A stretch of DNA of 64,000 bases from Candidatus Abyssobacteria bacterium SURF_5. Lineage in GTDB: Bacteria; Abyssobacteria; SURF-5. The DNA lies in the NCBI GenBank assembly GCA_003598085.1, contig QZKU01000068.1, forward strand, positions 60,173-124,172, given 5' to 3'. The position numbers and the translations under genes are program-made. The notes under the pieces are model-generated. The model made no database searches, was not told where the DNA came from, and saw only the letters and a program-made list of their open reading frames with translations. Below, piece by piece: positions 16,896 to 25,173 of this stretch (position 1 is its first letter; each line of letters starts with the position of its first letter).

Positions 16896-18221
16896 CTAAA
16901 TCTTAAAGTTCATACCCCCCATGCCCTTCAGCAGACCTGAACGGCGCACCTGTTTCATCATTTTCTGCATTTGCTGAAACTGTTTGAGCAGTCTGTTGAC
17001 GTCCGCCACGCTGGTTCCGCTGCCCTTCGCGATCCTGCGCTTCCGGCTGCCGTCTATGATGCCCGGCAGTTGCCGTTCTTTTCTGGTCATCGAGTTGATC
17101 ATGGCTTCAACCTTCACCAGGTCCTTTTCCTGCGGTTGCAACCCTTTGAACCGGGACATCCCGGGCATCATGGCCATAAGTTCGTCAAGCGGCCCCATCT
17201 TCTTTACCTGCTGGAGCTGCTGCTGGAAATCTTCAAAGGTGAACTGCGCTTTCAGAAGTTTTTCCTGCAGTTCCATCGCCCGTTTCTCGTCGATTGTTTC
17301 CTGCGCCTTCTCAACGAGCGACAAAACGTCCCCCATCCCCAGAATGCGGGAAGCGATTCTATCCGGATGAAAAACGTCGAACGCATCCAGTTTCTCGCCA
17401 AGGCCCGCGAATTTAATCGGCTTCCCGGTGACCGATCGAATGGAGAGTGCGGCCCCGCCACGTGCGTCTCCGTCCAACTTCGTCAGGATCACTCCCGAAA
17501 TGCCGACCCTTACATGAAAATTCTCCGCCACATTGACCGCATCCTGCCCGGTCATCGCATCGGCCACCAGCAGGGTCTCAGTCGGTTGTACGACATCCCG
17601 GATTTGCTGCAACTCCTGAATTAATTCGTCATTAATATGGAGGCGTCCGGCTGTATCCAGAATAATTACATCACACCCCTGTTGCCGCGCATATTGAAGT
17701 GACGCTTTGCAGATTCTTACGGGATCCGTTGAGGCATCCTCGCTGTAAGCCGGCAATCCCACCTGCTCCGCTAATATTTCAAGCTGCCGGACTGCGGCGG
17801 GTCTGTAGACATCCGCTGCAACCAGCAAAGGACGATGGCCCCGGCTGCGCAGAAAGCGGGCGAGCTTCGCCGCTGTAGTCGTTTTGCCTGAACCCTGCAG
17901 CCCAATGAGCATTATGACGGTCGGTGGCGACGAGGAAAACTCAAGGGACTCGGCGGTTGTTCCCATTAGAGCAACCAACTCGTCGTGAACAACCTTGACT
18001 AGTTGCTGTCCAGGAGTGATGCTCTGAAGCACTTCCCGGCCGACCGCCTTCTCTTGAACCTGATTGATGAAATCTTTGACAACCCGATAATTAACGTCGG
18101 CCTCCAGCAACGCGAGGCGGACCTCCCGCAGTCCCTCTTTCATATTCTTCTCGGAAAGCTTCCCAAGTCCGCGGAGGTCCCGAAAAGTCTTCTGCAGTTT
18201 TTCGCTCAGGCTCTCAAACAT
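16896..18221 (-). CDS. ffh: Signal recognition particle protein Ffh
   Basis: The 441-residue protein has the N domain (1-85), the GTPase G domain with P-loop 'GLQGSGKTTTAAKLA' (about 108), 'DTAGRLHINDEL' and 'TKLDGDARGG', and a Met-rich M domain from about 300 ('MMPGMSRFKG', 'MQKMMKQVRRSGLLKGMGGM'). It binds 4.5S RNA and signal sequences and docks with FtsY for co-translational targeting. The gene is the first of the ribosomal-protein/tRNA-modification operon and has a clear promoter upstream. Confidence 0.97.
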   Translation of the reverse strand: MFESLSEKLQKTFRDLRGLGKLSEKNMKEGLREVRLALLEADVNYRVVKDFINQVQEKAVGREVLQSITPGQQLVKVVHDELVALMGTTAESLEFSSSPPTVIMLIGLQGSGKTTTAAKLARFLRSRGHRPLLVAADVYRPAAVRQLEILAEQVGLPAYSEDASTDPVRICKASLQYARQQGCDVIILDTAGRLHINDELIQELQQIRDVVQPTETLLVADAMTGQDAVNVAENFHVRVGISGVILTKLDGDARGGAALSIRSVTGKPIKFAGLGEKLDAFDVFHPDRIASRILGMGDVLSLVEKAQETIDEKRAMELQEKLLKAQFTFEDFQQQLQQVKKMGPLDELMAMMPGMSRFKGLQPQEKDLVKVEAMINSMTRKERQLPGIIDGSRKRRIAKGSGTSVADVNRLLKQFQQMQKMMKQVRRSGLLKGMGGMNFKI

Positions 18222-18247
18222 TGATATAACTCACCCACTATAAAATA

Positions 18248-18266
18248 GCCGGGAAAAATTCCCGGC
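18248..18266 (-). promoter_or_regulatory. Hairpin at the predicted 5' end of the ffh mRNA
   Basis: An 8-bp perfect stem (GCCGGGAA/TTCCCGGC, 3-nt loop) begins about 2 nt after the start site predicted from the -10 box at 18275-18280. It is followed on the minus strand by TATTTTATAG. It could stabilise the ffh transcript or, being followed by a T-rich run, act as terminator for transcription arriving from the small upstream ORF. Confidence 0.5.
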
Positions 18267-18274
18267 CTCAAATC

Positions 18275-18303
18275 AGTATAGTACAGAACTGCTTAAATGT
18301 CAA
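18275..18303 (-). promoter_or_regulatory. Sigma70-type promoter for the ffh operon
   Basis: TTGACA (18298-18303 on the minus strand), 17-nt spacer, TATACT (18275-18280), 54 nt before the ffh ATG. One mismatch from full consensus. Confidence 0.75.
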
Positions 18304-18355
18304 TGAAGTTGATCCTCTATTGGAGGGATTTCAGGCGACGAAGGCGAGAAGCCGC

Positions 18356-18381
18356 TGCGGGGGAGATTTCTCTCCCCCGCA
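18356..18381. other. GC-rich 11-bp perfect hairpin
   Basis: TGCGGGGGAGA (18356-18366) and its exact complement (18371-18381) flank a TTTC loop, 25 nt beyond the stop of the small ORF at 18406. There is no T-run on either side, so it is more likely an mRNA 3'-end stabiliser or processing element than a classical terminator. Confidence 0.5.
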
Positions 18382-18405
18382 AAGAAAACTGAGAATGAAG
18401 TCCTG

Positions 18406-18540
18406 CTACTCTGCAGCGGCGACTACTGATTGTTGTCCGGAAATGAGCTGGCTGACATAACACTTGAGCGTGTTATCCCAGTGGATGATGTACCATAACC
18501 CAGTTTTCTGGTCATAGTAGCGCATGCTTTCTTTTTCCAA
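18406..18540 (-). CDS. Small aromatic-rich hypothetical protein
   Basis: A 44-residue frame starting at TTG (18540), 11 nt after GGAAAGGAG; an alternative ATG at 18525 gives 39 residues. The sequence 'MRYYDQKTGLWYIIHWDNTL' is rich in Tyr and Trp with a small-domain look, and ends in 'VVAAAE'. A TATAAT hexamer lies at 18577-18582 on the minus strand, so the longer GTG start at 18588 would fall within or before the promoter and was rejected. I recognise no family. It lies between nrdR and the ffh promoter and is followed by a strong hairpin, which supports a real short transcript. Confidence 0.45.
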   Translation of the reverse strand: MEKESMRYYDQKTGLWYIIHWDNTLKCYVSQLISGQQSVVAAAE

Positions 18541-18590
18541 GCTCTTTACATCTCCTTTCCTGATGACAATCGATCCATTATAAAGCACTC

Positions 18591-18809
18591 AAGAGCTGAG
18601 GCCTTTGCCTGTCGAACAGGATACTGCGTCGCAAGAAGTAAAGCCGCTCGAATGAACCTAAAAAACGACCACGGAGAGGGCTGAAATGTAGATCTTCTCC
18701 CGTTTCCGCTGCTTCTCCCGGGATCGCAAAACCTGATTCAAATCTGATTGAAGTCCCACGAGAGATGCGTTTGCGATCCGCTCTGCCCTCCCCGTAGTCA
18801 ATCCTCCCG
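18591..18809. other. Gene-free stretch with a long inverted repeat
   Basis: No ORF. A perfect 10-bp inverted repeat, GGATCGCAAA (18721-18730) and TTTGCGATCC (18770-18779), encloses 39 nt that contain a direct repeat of CTGATT. On the minus strand it lies just downstream of nrdR, so it may form a stem at the 3' end of that mRNA or part of a small RNA. No SRP RNA core motif is seen here. Confidence 0.45.
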
Positions 18810-19271
18810 TCATACCCTCTCCTGCCGGTAAAGTGTCTTCAGAACATCCATGAACTCGTCGATGTCCTTGAATTGACGGTAAACGGAGGCAAATCGGACA
18901 TAGGCCACTTCGTCAAGATTGCGCAGCTCCTCCATCACCATTGCGCCTACTTTTTCCGAAGACACCTCTTTTTCCATTGAACTGTTAATGCTTTTTTCGA
19001 TCCGGTCTACCAAATCCTCGATCTGCTCGATTCCGACCGGTCTTTTTTCACACGCTTTCAAAATACCGATAACGATTTTGCTACGGTCAAAAGGCTCGCG
19101 CCGGCCGTCCTTCTTTGCAACCATGAGCGGGATTTCTTCTATTCTCTCGTAGGTGGTGAATCGCTTCGTGCAGGAGAGACATTCGCGGCGGCGGCGGATA
19201 AGCTCGCCTTCTTTAATGGTACGCGAATCGACTACCTTATCCTCGGGGTGACCGCAATAGGGACATTTCAT
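18810..19271 (-). CDS. nrdR: Transcriptional repressor NrdR
   Basis: The 153-residue protein has the N-terminal zinc ribbon '[15 protein letters not shown]' with '[13 protein letters not shown]', and an ATP-cone domain from about residue 48 ('[16 protein letters not shown]'). NrdR senses ATP/dATP and represses ribonucleotide reductase genes. No ribonucleotide reductase gene lies in the window. The gene has an almost ideal promoter and a short repeated element at its predicted start site. Confidence 0.96.
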   Translation of the reverse strand: MKCPYCGHPEDKVVDSRTIKEGELIRRRRECLSCTKRFTTYERIEEIPLMVAKKDGRREPFDRSKIVIGILKACEKRPVGIEQIEDLVDRIEKSINSSMEKEVSSEKVGAMVMEELRNLDEVAYVRFASVYRQFKDIDEFMDVLKTLYRQERV

Positions 19272-19300
19272 TCAAAAAAAACCCTCAAAAATTCAGGTGG

Positions 19301-19321
19301 GGTATCCGGTATTTGGTATCC
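19301..19321. repeat. Three tandem heptamers at the nrdR start site
   Basis: GGTATCC, GGTATTT and GGTATCC follow each other without gaps at 19301-19307, 19308-19314 and 19315-19321, directly downstream of the nrdR -10 box on the minus strand. The placement fits an operator; the sequence does not match the usual NrdR box (ACACTATATATAGTGT-like). Confidence 0.4.
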
Positions 19322-19326
19322 GCGCG

Positions 19327-19355
19327 ATTATACCACGCTACATATAGGGTGTCAA
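19327..19355 (-). promoter_or_regulatory. nrdR: Perfect-consensus sigma70 promoter for nrdR
   Basis: TTGACA (19350-19355), exactly 17 nt, TATAAT (19327-19332) on the minus strand, about 55 nt before the nrdR ATG at 19271. Confidence 0.85.
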
Positions 19356-19390
19356 GCAAAATTTTTTTGAATCTTTGGCAAAAAACCCGA

Positions 19391-19942
19391 TCACGAGCTT
19401 CTGTAATACGTGATCGCGGTCTGCCCATAATATCGCGTTTCCGCTGTAGTTATGCCAGCCAGAGAGTCGGGGGCGGTTGTTTTTTTGAAATGCTCTAAAA
19501 CAAGGATTCCGCCCTGCGCCACGATTGGATTGGCGGCGAGTGTTGCGGCGACTCCAGTCAGGATGTCGCTTGCATACGGCGGATCTAAAAGGATCAAACG
19601 AAAGGTTTCCCCATGGCGGCTCAGCATTTTAACGGCGTCGCGGAAATCAGATCGGACGATCCGGCTTTTGTCCTGCATTCCTGCCCGTGCGATATTGTCA
19701 GCAATTACGCGAACAGCTGATCGATCTTTTTCGACGAAAACACAGAAGTCGGCGCCTCGACTGATAGCTTCGATTCCCAGAGCCCCGCTTCCGGCAAAGA
19801 GGTCCAGTACCCGGGTTCCTGATACCAGTCCGCCCAGTGTCTGAAAAACCGCCTCCCTTACCTTATCCGAAGTCGGCCTTGTTTCAAGGCCTCTGGGAGC
19901 TCTCAGCACAATACCTTTCATTTGGCCGCCGGTAATTCTCAT
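19391..19942 (-). CDS. rsmD: 16S rRNA (guanine966-N2)-methyltransferase
   Basis: The 183-residue Rossmann methyltransferase begins 'MRITGGQMKGIVLRAPRG', has 'TRPTSDKVREAVF', the SAM loop 'VLDLFAGSGALGIEA' and the catalytic 'LILLDPPYA', all typical of RsmD. It methylates G966 of 16S rRNA. It starts 9 bp after the recG stop, so it is likely cotranscribed with recG. Confidence 0.95.
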   Translation of the reverse strand: MRITGGQMKGIVLRAPRGLETRPTSDKVREAVFQTLGGLVSGTRVLDLFAGSGALGIEAISRGADFCVFVEKDRSAVRVIADNIARAGMQDKSRIVRSDFRDAVKMLSRHGETFRLILLDPPYASDILTGVAATLAANPIVAQGGILVLEHFKKTTAPDSLAGITTAETRYYGQTAITYYRSS

Positions 19943-19951
19943 GATTTTTCC

Positions 19952-22042
19952 CTACAGAGGAACCTTCTTCGATCGGCTGGTTAACATTGATTTAAGCACT
20001 TCGTTCTGGGGCAACTCAAGGAATGGGTCGGCTTCGAGAATAGCCATCATCTGCTGGCGCGCCTCCCGGAGCAGATCCATATCTCGCACGAGGTGTCCGA
20101 CGCGAAGCCTTAACCTGCCGCTTTGAGCTGTGCCGAGAAACTCTCCGGGGCCTCGCATCTGGAGATCACGTTCGGCTATCTGAAACCCGTTGGTTGATGA
20201 TTCCAGGAAATGAAGCCTCTGCCGCGCTTGCTCAGTTGCAGCATCGGCAATCAGGAAACAATAGGATTTATGCATTGAACGCCCAACCCGGCCGCGAAGC
20301 TGGTGTAATTGGGTAAGTCCAAACTTATCCGCCCCTTCAATAATTATTACAGAAGCATTTGGTATGTCCACGCCGACTTCAATGATGGTAGTAGTCACAA
20401 GAATCTGAATTTGACCGCTTCTGAATCGATCGAGAATTCTCATACGTTCCTCAAGATCCATTTTACCGTGCAGCGGCGCAAGAACATAATCTGGAAACGC
20501 TTTTGTATAGAGGGCAAGCGCTCCCTTAATGTTTGCCGCCTCCACGTCTACTCCCGAAGCCGCACCGATATGAGGACACACGACAAAGGCCTGCCTGCCT
20601 TCTTGTAGCTGTTTCTGAAGGAACTTGAGCATTGGTCGGCGGTTCTCTTCTGCAACGAGAACTGTCTTGACGAAGGATCTTCCCGCGGGAACCTCATCAA
20701 GCAGGATTGTTTCGAATTCCGAATACAATGTCAGGGCAAGTGTTCGAGGAATGGGTGTTGCAGTCATCACGATCAAATCCGGCGAGACCCCTTTATCCGC
20801 GAGGGCGATCCGCTGGTTTACGCCGAAACGGTGCTGCTCATCCACGATTGCCAGACCCAAATCAGCCAGGGGCACATTGTGGCCAATAAGGGCATGGGTG
20901 CCAATCACGAGGCAGGGCTTTCCGGACGAGATGAAAGCCACCGCCTCCTTCTTTTCAAGGGCCGGTCTTCCCGCTGAAAGGAGAAAGACAGGCACGTCGA
21001 ATCCCTCAACCAAACGTTGCACCTGTGTGAAGTGCTGTTCGGCCAAAATCTCGGTGGGCGCCATAAGAGCTGCCTGCCGGGAATTCTCCACTGCTTTGAG
21101 CATCGCATATATCGCCACCGCCGTCTTCCCCGAACCCACATCCCCCTGGAGCAGGACATTCATCTGCCGGGAGGATTCCATCCTCCGGAATATTTTATCC
21201 ACTGCGTCCGCCTGGGCGGCCGTCAGCGAAAAAGGGAGCCGGTCCTTAAGGAGCCCTGTCAGCAGAGGGCGTGCGCAGAAGGAAATTCCATGACTGGCGG
21301 CTTGATTGATTTTATATAGAAGGTTTACCTGCAGTGCGGCGAATTCCTCAAAAGCAATTCGTTTTCTCGCTTGCTTCAACTCGTCCTCATCATGGGGAAA
21401 ATGAATGGAGCGAAATGCATCCTTCCTCGGCGGTAGAGATTGCCATTGAAGCAAGCCATGCGGCAGCGTCTCTGGAATGTCTTCAAGAAAATCGTCGAGG
21501 GCCGACCGAACCAGTCGCCGCAACGTCTTCTGACCAATCCCTTCGGTCAGCGGGTAAACCGGGATAATGCCGAGCGTGTGCAGGAAATCTCGTCCGCCGC
21601 CCTTCAGAATCTCGATATCGGGATTCTCGATCTGAATCTTGTTTCGGCAGCCAACCGTTCCGGAGAGAATCGCTTTGCTCCCCCTCAAAAGCTTCTTGAG
21701 CAGATACGGCTGATTGAACCAGACAGCCTTGATGCTGCCGGTGTCGTCGTGAACCGTGCATTCAATTATGTGTAGCCGCCGCGCCCGCAATGCACGCACT
21801 CTTCCTATCTCTCCAATGATTACGGCCGCGGATAATGTTTCCACTGACGAGATAGGAATGACGTTTCGTCGATCAAGGTACGATCGCGGAAAATGAGACA
21901 GGAGATCCTCTATGCTCCTTATTTCGAGTTTCGAAAGCAGGAAGGCTATTCTTGGACCGATTCCCCTGCACTCGCTGACGGGTGACGCGAGGCTACGAGC
22001 GGCGGGTCGGCGACGTATCGGTTTCCTGGTCGGGCTTGCCAT
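19952..22042 (-). CDS. recG: ATP-dependent DNA helicase RecG
   Basis: The ATG at 22042 gives 696 residues. An N-terminal wedge/OB domain (about 50-240, 'GIGPRIAFLLSKLEIRSIEDLL') precedes a superfamily-2 helicase: Walker A 'LLQGDVGSGKTAVA', 'DEQHRFGVNQRIAL' (DExH), 'MTATPIPRTLALTLYSEF' and 'TTIIEVGVDIPNASVIIIEGAD'. RecG remodels stalled replication forks and branched DNA. A TTG at 22075 would extend it by 11 residues. Its start overlaps the methyltransferase gene by 50 bp, which suggests translational coupling. Confidence 0.95.
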   Translation of the reverse strand: MASPTRKPIRRRPAARSLASPVSECRGIGPRIAFLLSKLEIRSIEDLLSHFPRSYLDRRNVIPISSVETLSAAVIIGEIGRVRALRARRLHIIECTVHDDTGSIKAVWFNQPYLLKKLLRGSKAILSGTVGCRNKIQIENPDIEILKGGGRDFLHTLGIIPVYPLTEGIGQKTLRRLVRSALDDFLEDIPETLPHGLLQWQSLPPRKDAFRSIHFPHDEDELKQARKRIAFEEFAALQVNLLYKINQAASHGISFCARPLLTGLLKDRLPFSLTAAQADAVDKIFRRMESSRQMNVLLQGDVGSGKTAVAIYAMLKAVENSRQAALMAPTEILAEQHFTQVQRLVEGFDVPVFLLSAGRPALEKKEAVAFISSGKPCLVIGTHALIGHNVPLADLGLAIVDEQHRFGVNQRIALADKGVSPDLIVMTATPIPRTLALTLYSEFETILLDEVPAGRSFVKTVLVAEENRRPMLKFLQKQLQEGRQAFVVCPHIGAASGVDVEAANIKGALALYTKAFPDYVLAPLHGKMDLEERMRILDRFRSGQIQILVTTTIIEVGVDIPNASVIIIEGADKFGLTQLHQLRGRVGRSMHKSYCFLIADAATEQARQRLHFLESSTNGFQIAERDLQMRGPGEFLGTAQSGRLRLRVGHLVRDMDLLREARQQMMAILEADPFLELPQNEVLKSMLTSRSKKVPL

Positions 22043-22952
22043 TGTTTCCGGGCTCGGCTGTTTTCTTTCGTGCAATTACCAGCATGTCAATGAACTTGAA
22101 CTTGATCACAGATCGCTCAAGACCCAGCGCCCGGACAACTCGCTGCGCTGCATTTGAAATTCGAACACTGTAGGGGGCCAGTTTCGTTGCCAGAAACGAC
22201 ATGCTGCACGGCCACACGCCCCGCCGGACATCAATCATTTGAAAGCCGGTTTGCGACAGAATAGTGTTTAAAGTATCCCTCGAAAAAAAGTAGTTGTGTT
22301 CGGCTGCCTTTTTGAAGCCGAACCAATGCGGTCCGAACACCCGCGCGATCAAGCTTCCTGCATCGGGCAACGTCAGAAACAGGTAGCCGTTTGGCTTGAG
22401 TATCCGATTCACCTCGGCCAATTCCGTCGCCGGACTAAACGAGTGCTCGAGCACGTCCCACATGGTGACGATTTCAAATGAGGACGGGGCAAATCCGGCG
22501 CCGGACACAGTGCCGGTATGAACCTGCGCCCGCGCCTGTGCCCGAGCGATATGTGCGGCATGCGCGGAAACCTCCACCCCCTGCACGCTCCATCCCCGGG
22601 AGGCGGCCAACTCAAGGAAATAGCCGTATGCACATCCCACATCCAGCAAAGAAGCAGGCGGTCGAATGAACCGCTGGATGAGGTCGAGGTGATCCGAGAA
22701 GACTTCGCGAAGTCCCGCTGCATGACCGGCATAATCATCATACCCCAGAACCGATGGATTGCTGCTGACGAAATAATCCTCCGAATAAATAGCTGATTGC
22801 TCACCGGCGGGCCGCCGCGGGTTCGTGTAGATCAGTCCACACCGCTGGCAACGCACGATTTGAAACTCGCCGACTCTGCAGTACAGCGTTTCGTTAGCGG
22901 CTCCACAAAGGTTGCATGGGACGTGTTCCAAAACGGAAACTCCTGCAAACAC
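21993..22952 (-). CDS. Class I SAM methyltransferase with N-terminal zinc ribbon
   Basis: The 319-residue protein starts with a four-Cys zinc motif ('CNLCGAAN' and 'VRCQRCGLIYTNPR') and continues into a Methyltransf_23-type domain with the SAM loop 'LLDVGCAYGYFLE' (about 100) and 'IVTMWDVLEH' (motif II). Proteins with this layout often methylate sugars or lipid-linked intermediates, but the substrate cannot be read here. The C-terminal 60 residues are basic and overlap the recG start. It follows the twin coiled-coil genes on the same strand. Confidence 0.8.
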   Translation of the reverse strand: MFAGVSVLEHVPCNLCGAANETLYCRVGEFQIVRCQRCGLIYTNPRRPAGEQSAIYSEDYFVSSNPSVLGYDDYAGHAAGLREVFSDHLDLIQRFIRPPASLLDVGCAYGYFLELAASRGWSVQGVEVSAHAAHIARAQARAQVHTGTVSGAGFAPSSFEIVTMWDVLEHSFSPATELAEVNRILKPNGYLFLTLPDAGSLIARVFGPHWFGFKKAAEHNYFFSRDTLNTILSQTGFQMIDVRRGVWPCSMSFLATKLAPYSVRISNAAQRVVRALGLERSVIKFKFIDMLVIARKKTAEPGNNGKPDQETDTSPTRRS

Positions 22953-23017
22953 TGAAAAAACAAAGTCCGGAGAGCAATAGGCCTTCCGGACTCATCTCCT
23001 CTTGACTTGCCTGAACC

Positions 23018-23980
23018 TCAGGATGATGAAAGCGCCTCCAGGGCTGTTTCGTTCAGATTCTTTTGGATGGAGTAGTGGTATTGGGCTGCAGCTTCGGATC
23101 CTTCGTAAATCTCCTGGTTCAGCCGTTCTTTCAGCAGATTTGCCCGTGCTCGACTGCTTTCAATGAGATCGAGACTCTGCTGGGCCGATGTTATCAGATA
23201 GTTGTTGCGGGCTTCAACCTGTTTCACGGCTTTCTCAACATTGGCGAGCGCCCCTTTTTGGATAACCAATTCCCGCTTCGTCTTATCCAGTTGCAAAGCC
23301 ACATTTTCAAGGCGCGTCTCGACTGAAGGACGGTCTGCGATTTTTCCTTCAATTTGGGATGTCTGATCCAGCAGGTCCGAGCGCTTCTTCAGTTCATCGC
23401 GTATCGCCGTTATGGCCTCAATATTGCCGACCGCGCGGTAACTCGCCAACTTGCTCTCGAATTGTGCGTTCTCAGCCTGTGTCGCGGCAAGTTGTTCCGC
23501 CGGAGTCGGTCCCTTTGACAGCATTTTCTGAGCTACTTGACCGACCGGCCGAACACCAAAGAAACCCGCAAGCAAACAGACAACGACTATCGCAGCCATT
23601 ACCAGGAGGCTCTTGATCCCGCCTTTCTTGCTGGAAGGAACATATTCCTCGACATCGGGTGGCGGAGAAAGCGGTCCTTCAGGTTCAAAAGTCCCTTCCT
23701 CACCGCCGGCAGTGTCCCCAAGATCCAGCCCCATGCCCTGATCTTCATCAAGTCCGGCTCCGGCAGCCTCGATCCCGACATCTGTTCCGGCTGCCCCTCC
23801 TGAATCGGAGAAACCGCTGTCGCCGGATGCACCGGTTTCGAGGCTAATCGTATCGGCGTCAAAATCCTCCTCAAATCCGGTGTCAGCTCCGAAACTATCC
23901 TCTCCTAAATCTCCGGGAATTTCCTGCGAGACATCCGTCTGCTTCCGTTTTCTGAAAACGCCGAAGATCTTCTCGAACAT
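23018..23980 (-). CDS. Acidic, membrane-anchored coiled-coil protein (twin B)
   Basis: The 320-residue protein starts with a basic amphipathic stretch 'MFEKIFGVFRKRKQ', continues as a low-complexity Asp/Glu/Gly-rich region (20-115), then a Lys-flanked transmembrane helix (about 123-147, 'LLVMAAIVVVCLLAGFFG') and a long helical coiled-coil region (155-320). By the positive-inside rule the acidic arm is cytoplasmic and the coiled coil periplasmic. It shares this layout and the N-terminal motif with the protein encoded just upstream, so the two are paralogues by tandem duplication, though diverged. I do not recognise the family; a scaffold role at the envelope is inference. Confidence 0.6.
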   Translation of the reverse strand: MFEKIFGVFRKRKQTDVSQEIPGDLGEDSFGADTGFEEDFDADTISLETGASGDSGFSDSGGAAGTDVGIEAAGAGLDEDQGMGLDLGDTAGGEEGTFEPEGPLSPPPDVEEYVPSSKKGGIKSLLVMAAIVVVCLLAGFFGVRPVGQVAQKMLSKGPTPAEQLAATQAENAQFESKLASYRAVGNIEAITAIRDELKKRSDLLDQTSQIEGKIADRPSVETRLENVALQLDKTKRELVIQKGALANVEKAVKQVEARNNYLITSAQQSLDLIESSRARANLLKERLNQEIYEGSEAAAQYHYSIQKNLNETALEALSSS

Positions 23981-23997
23981 AATTCCTCCAACTGGAA

Positions 23998-25086
23998 TCA
24001 GCTTCCTAAGATGTTTGAATCAGATGCCACTGCGCCGGCTGATGGAGCGGGGGCCGTCTGGTCCGGATTCAAATGGGACAGATAGTCCTCGAGGTTTCGA
24101 AGTTCCTCCTGGAACTTTCGATGGTCTTCACCCTCCAGCTCAATGAGGAGGCGCTGAGCTATTTCCGCACGCCCCATTTCGTTTCGGAAACGGGCATATT
24201 CCTGTTCGGTTTGCTGTCGTAATGCTATGACTCGCAGCCTGGCATCTTCTATTCTGGATCTTACGCGGCTGATTTCGCCCCGCGTATCCCCCATTTCCGC
24301 CTCCAAATCGCTGATCTGTTTCAACAGCTCATCATAAGCGGCTTCTCGTTCTCTTGCTTCATTGTAACTCTGCTCCAATTCCTCCACCGGGCCCTGCGAA
24401 TCTCTCGCCTGCGCGATCTGCTGCTGCAAATTCTTCACTTCGGCCGGACTCCCCATTTTCGTAAACTCATCGACTTCGGCTTTCAACTTTACATTTTTTC
24501 GCCTCTCATCAGCCAACTGAGTTTCGACATCAACCGTCGGCTGCTCCGCGCTGGAAAGACCAACCAGTTTCCCCACGTAAGGCCAACCAAAGAACTGGAA
24601 GACTCCTCCCACAATAAGCGCGATAATGCCGGCGGCAATGGTAATTATAAACCTCCGCTTCGGTGAGGCGGGCTTGGCCCCGGCGGCAAATTCTTCTAAC
24701 GGGACCCCTTCTCCTTCCTCGCCGAATGTCGGCTGTTCGGGTTCTTGCGGCAGGCCTTCTTCATATCCTGTCGAGATTCTATCTCCTGAAACCTCATCGC
24801 TCAGCGTCCCTTCGTCGAAGTCGCTTGCGCCTGTGGAAAAATCCATTTCAGCCGAATCCAAGCCGGCGTCGGCGAAAGAGGCGTCCCTCTTTACTGAAAC
24901 TTCGGAATCGACAGGCGCCGTACCAATCTTATCTATTGATTGTTCTAAATCGCTCAGGTCTCCAAAGCTGTCGCCGAGCCCGATGTCCTCGTCAAATCCC
25001 TTGGCGTCCATGATAGTTGTTTCGCCGCTCTGTTTTTTCTGACGCCTGGTGAATCGTTTAAAGAAGCCGGAAAATTTCTCGAACAT
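23998..25086 (-). CDS. Acidic, membrane-anchored coiled-coil protein (twin A)
   Basis: The ATG at 25086 follows AAAGGGGACGGAG and gives 362 residues, opening 'MFEKFSGFFKRFTRRQKKQ' like its neighbour. An acidic low-complexity arm (20-140) is followed by a transmembrane helix (about 144-166) and a predicted coiled coil (180-345) rich in heptad Leu/Ile and charged residues, with a short Pro/Ala tail. It is the first gene after a perfect promoter and precedes twin B by 17 bp. Function unknown; topology suggests cytoplasmic arm and periplasmic coiled coil. Confidence 0.6.
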   Translation of the reverse strand: MFEKFSGFFKRFTRRQKKQSGETTIMDAKGFDEDIGLGDSFGDLSDLEQSIDKIGTAPVDSEVSVKRDASFADAGLDSAEMDFSTGASDFDEGTLSDEVSGDRISTGYEEGLPQEPEQPTFGEEGEGVPLEEFAAGAKPASPKRRFIITIAAGIIALIVGGVFQFFGWPYVGKLVGLSSAEQPTVDVETQLADERRKNVKLKAEVDEFTKMGSPAEVKNLQQQIAQARDSQGPVEELEQSYNEAREREAAYDELLKQISDLEAEMGDTRGEISRVRSRIEDARLRVIALRQQTEQEYARFRNEMGRAEIAQRLLIELEGEDHRKFQEELRNLEDYLSHLNPDQTAPAPSAGAVASDSNILGS

Positions 25087-25144
25087 GCTCCGTCCCCTTT
25101 TCAAAAATCACTGTATAGTTGGTCGATGCCTGCCTTTAGGGGGG

Positions 25145-25173
25145 ATTATACAGCAAAAAGGATTGCTTGTCAA
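25145..25173 (-). promoter_or_regulatory. Perfect-consensus sigma70 promoter for the twin coiled-coil genes
   Basis: TTGACA (25168-25173), 17 nt, TATAAT (25145-25150) on the minus strand, about 60 nt before the ATG at 25086. Both hexamers are exact. Confidence 0.85.

Noticed and set aside
18591..18809. SRP (4.5S) RNA next to ffh
   Set aside because: The conserved GGAA tetraloop with its asymmetric loop cannot be found on either strand.
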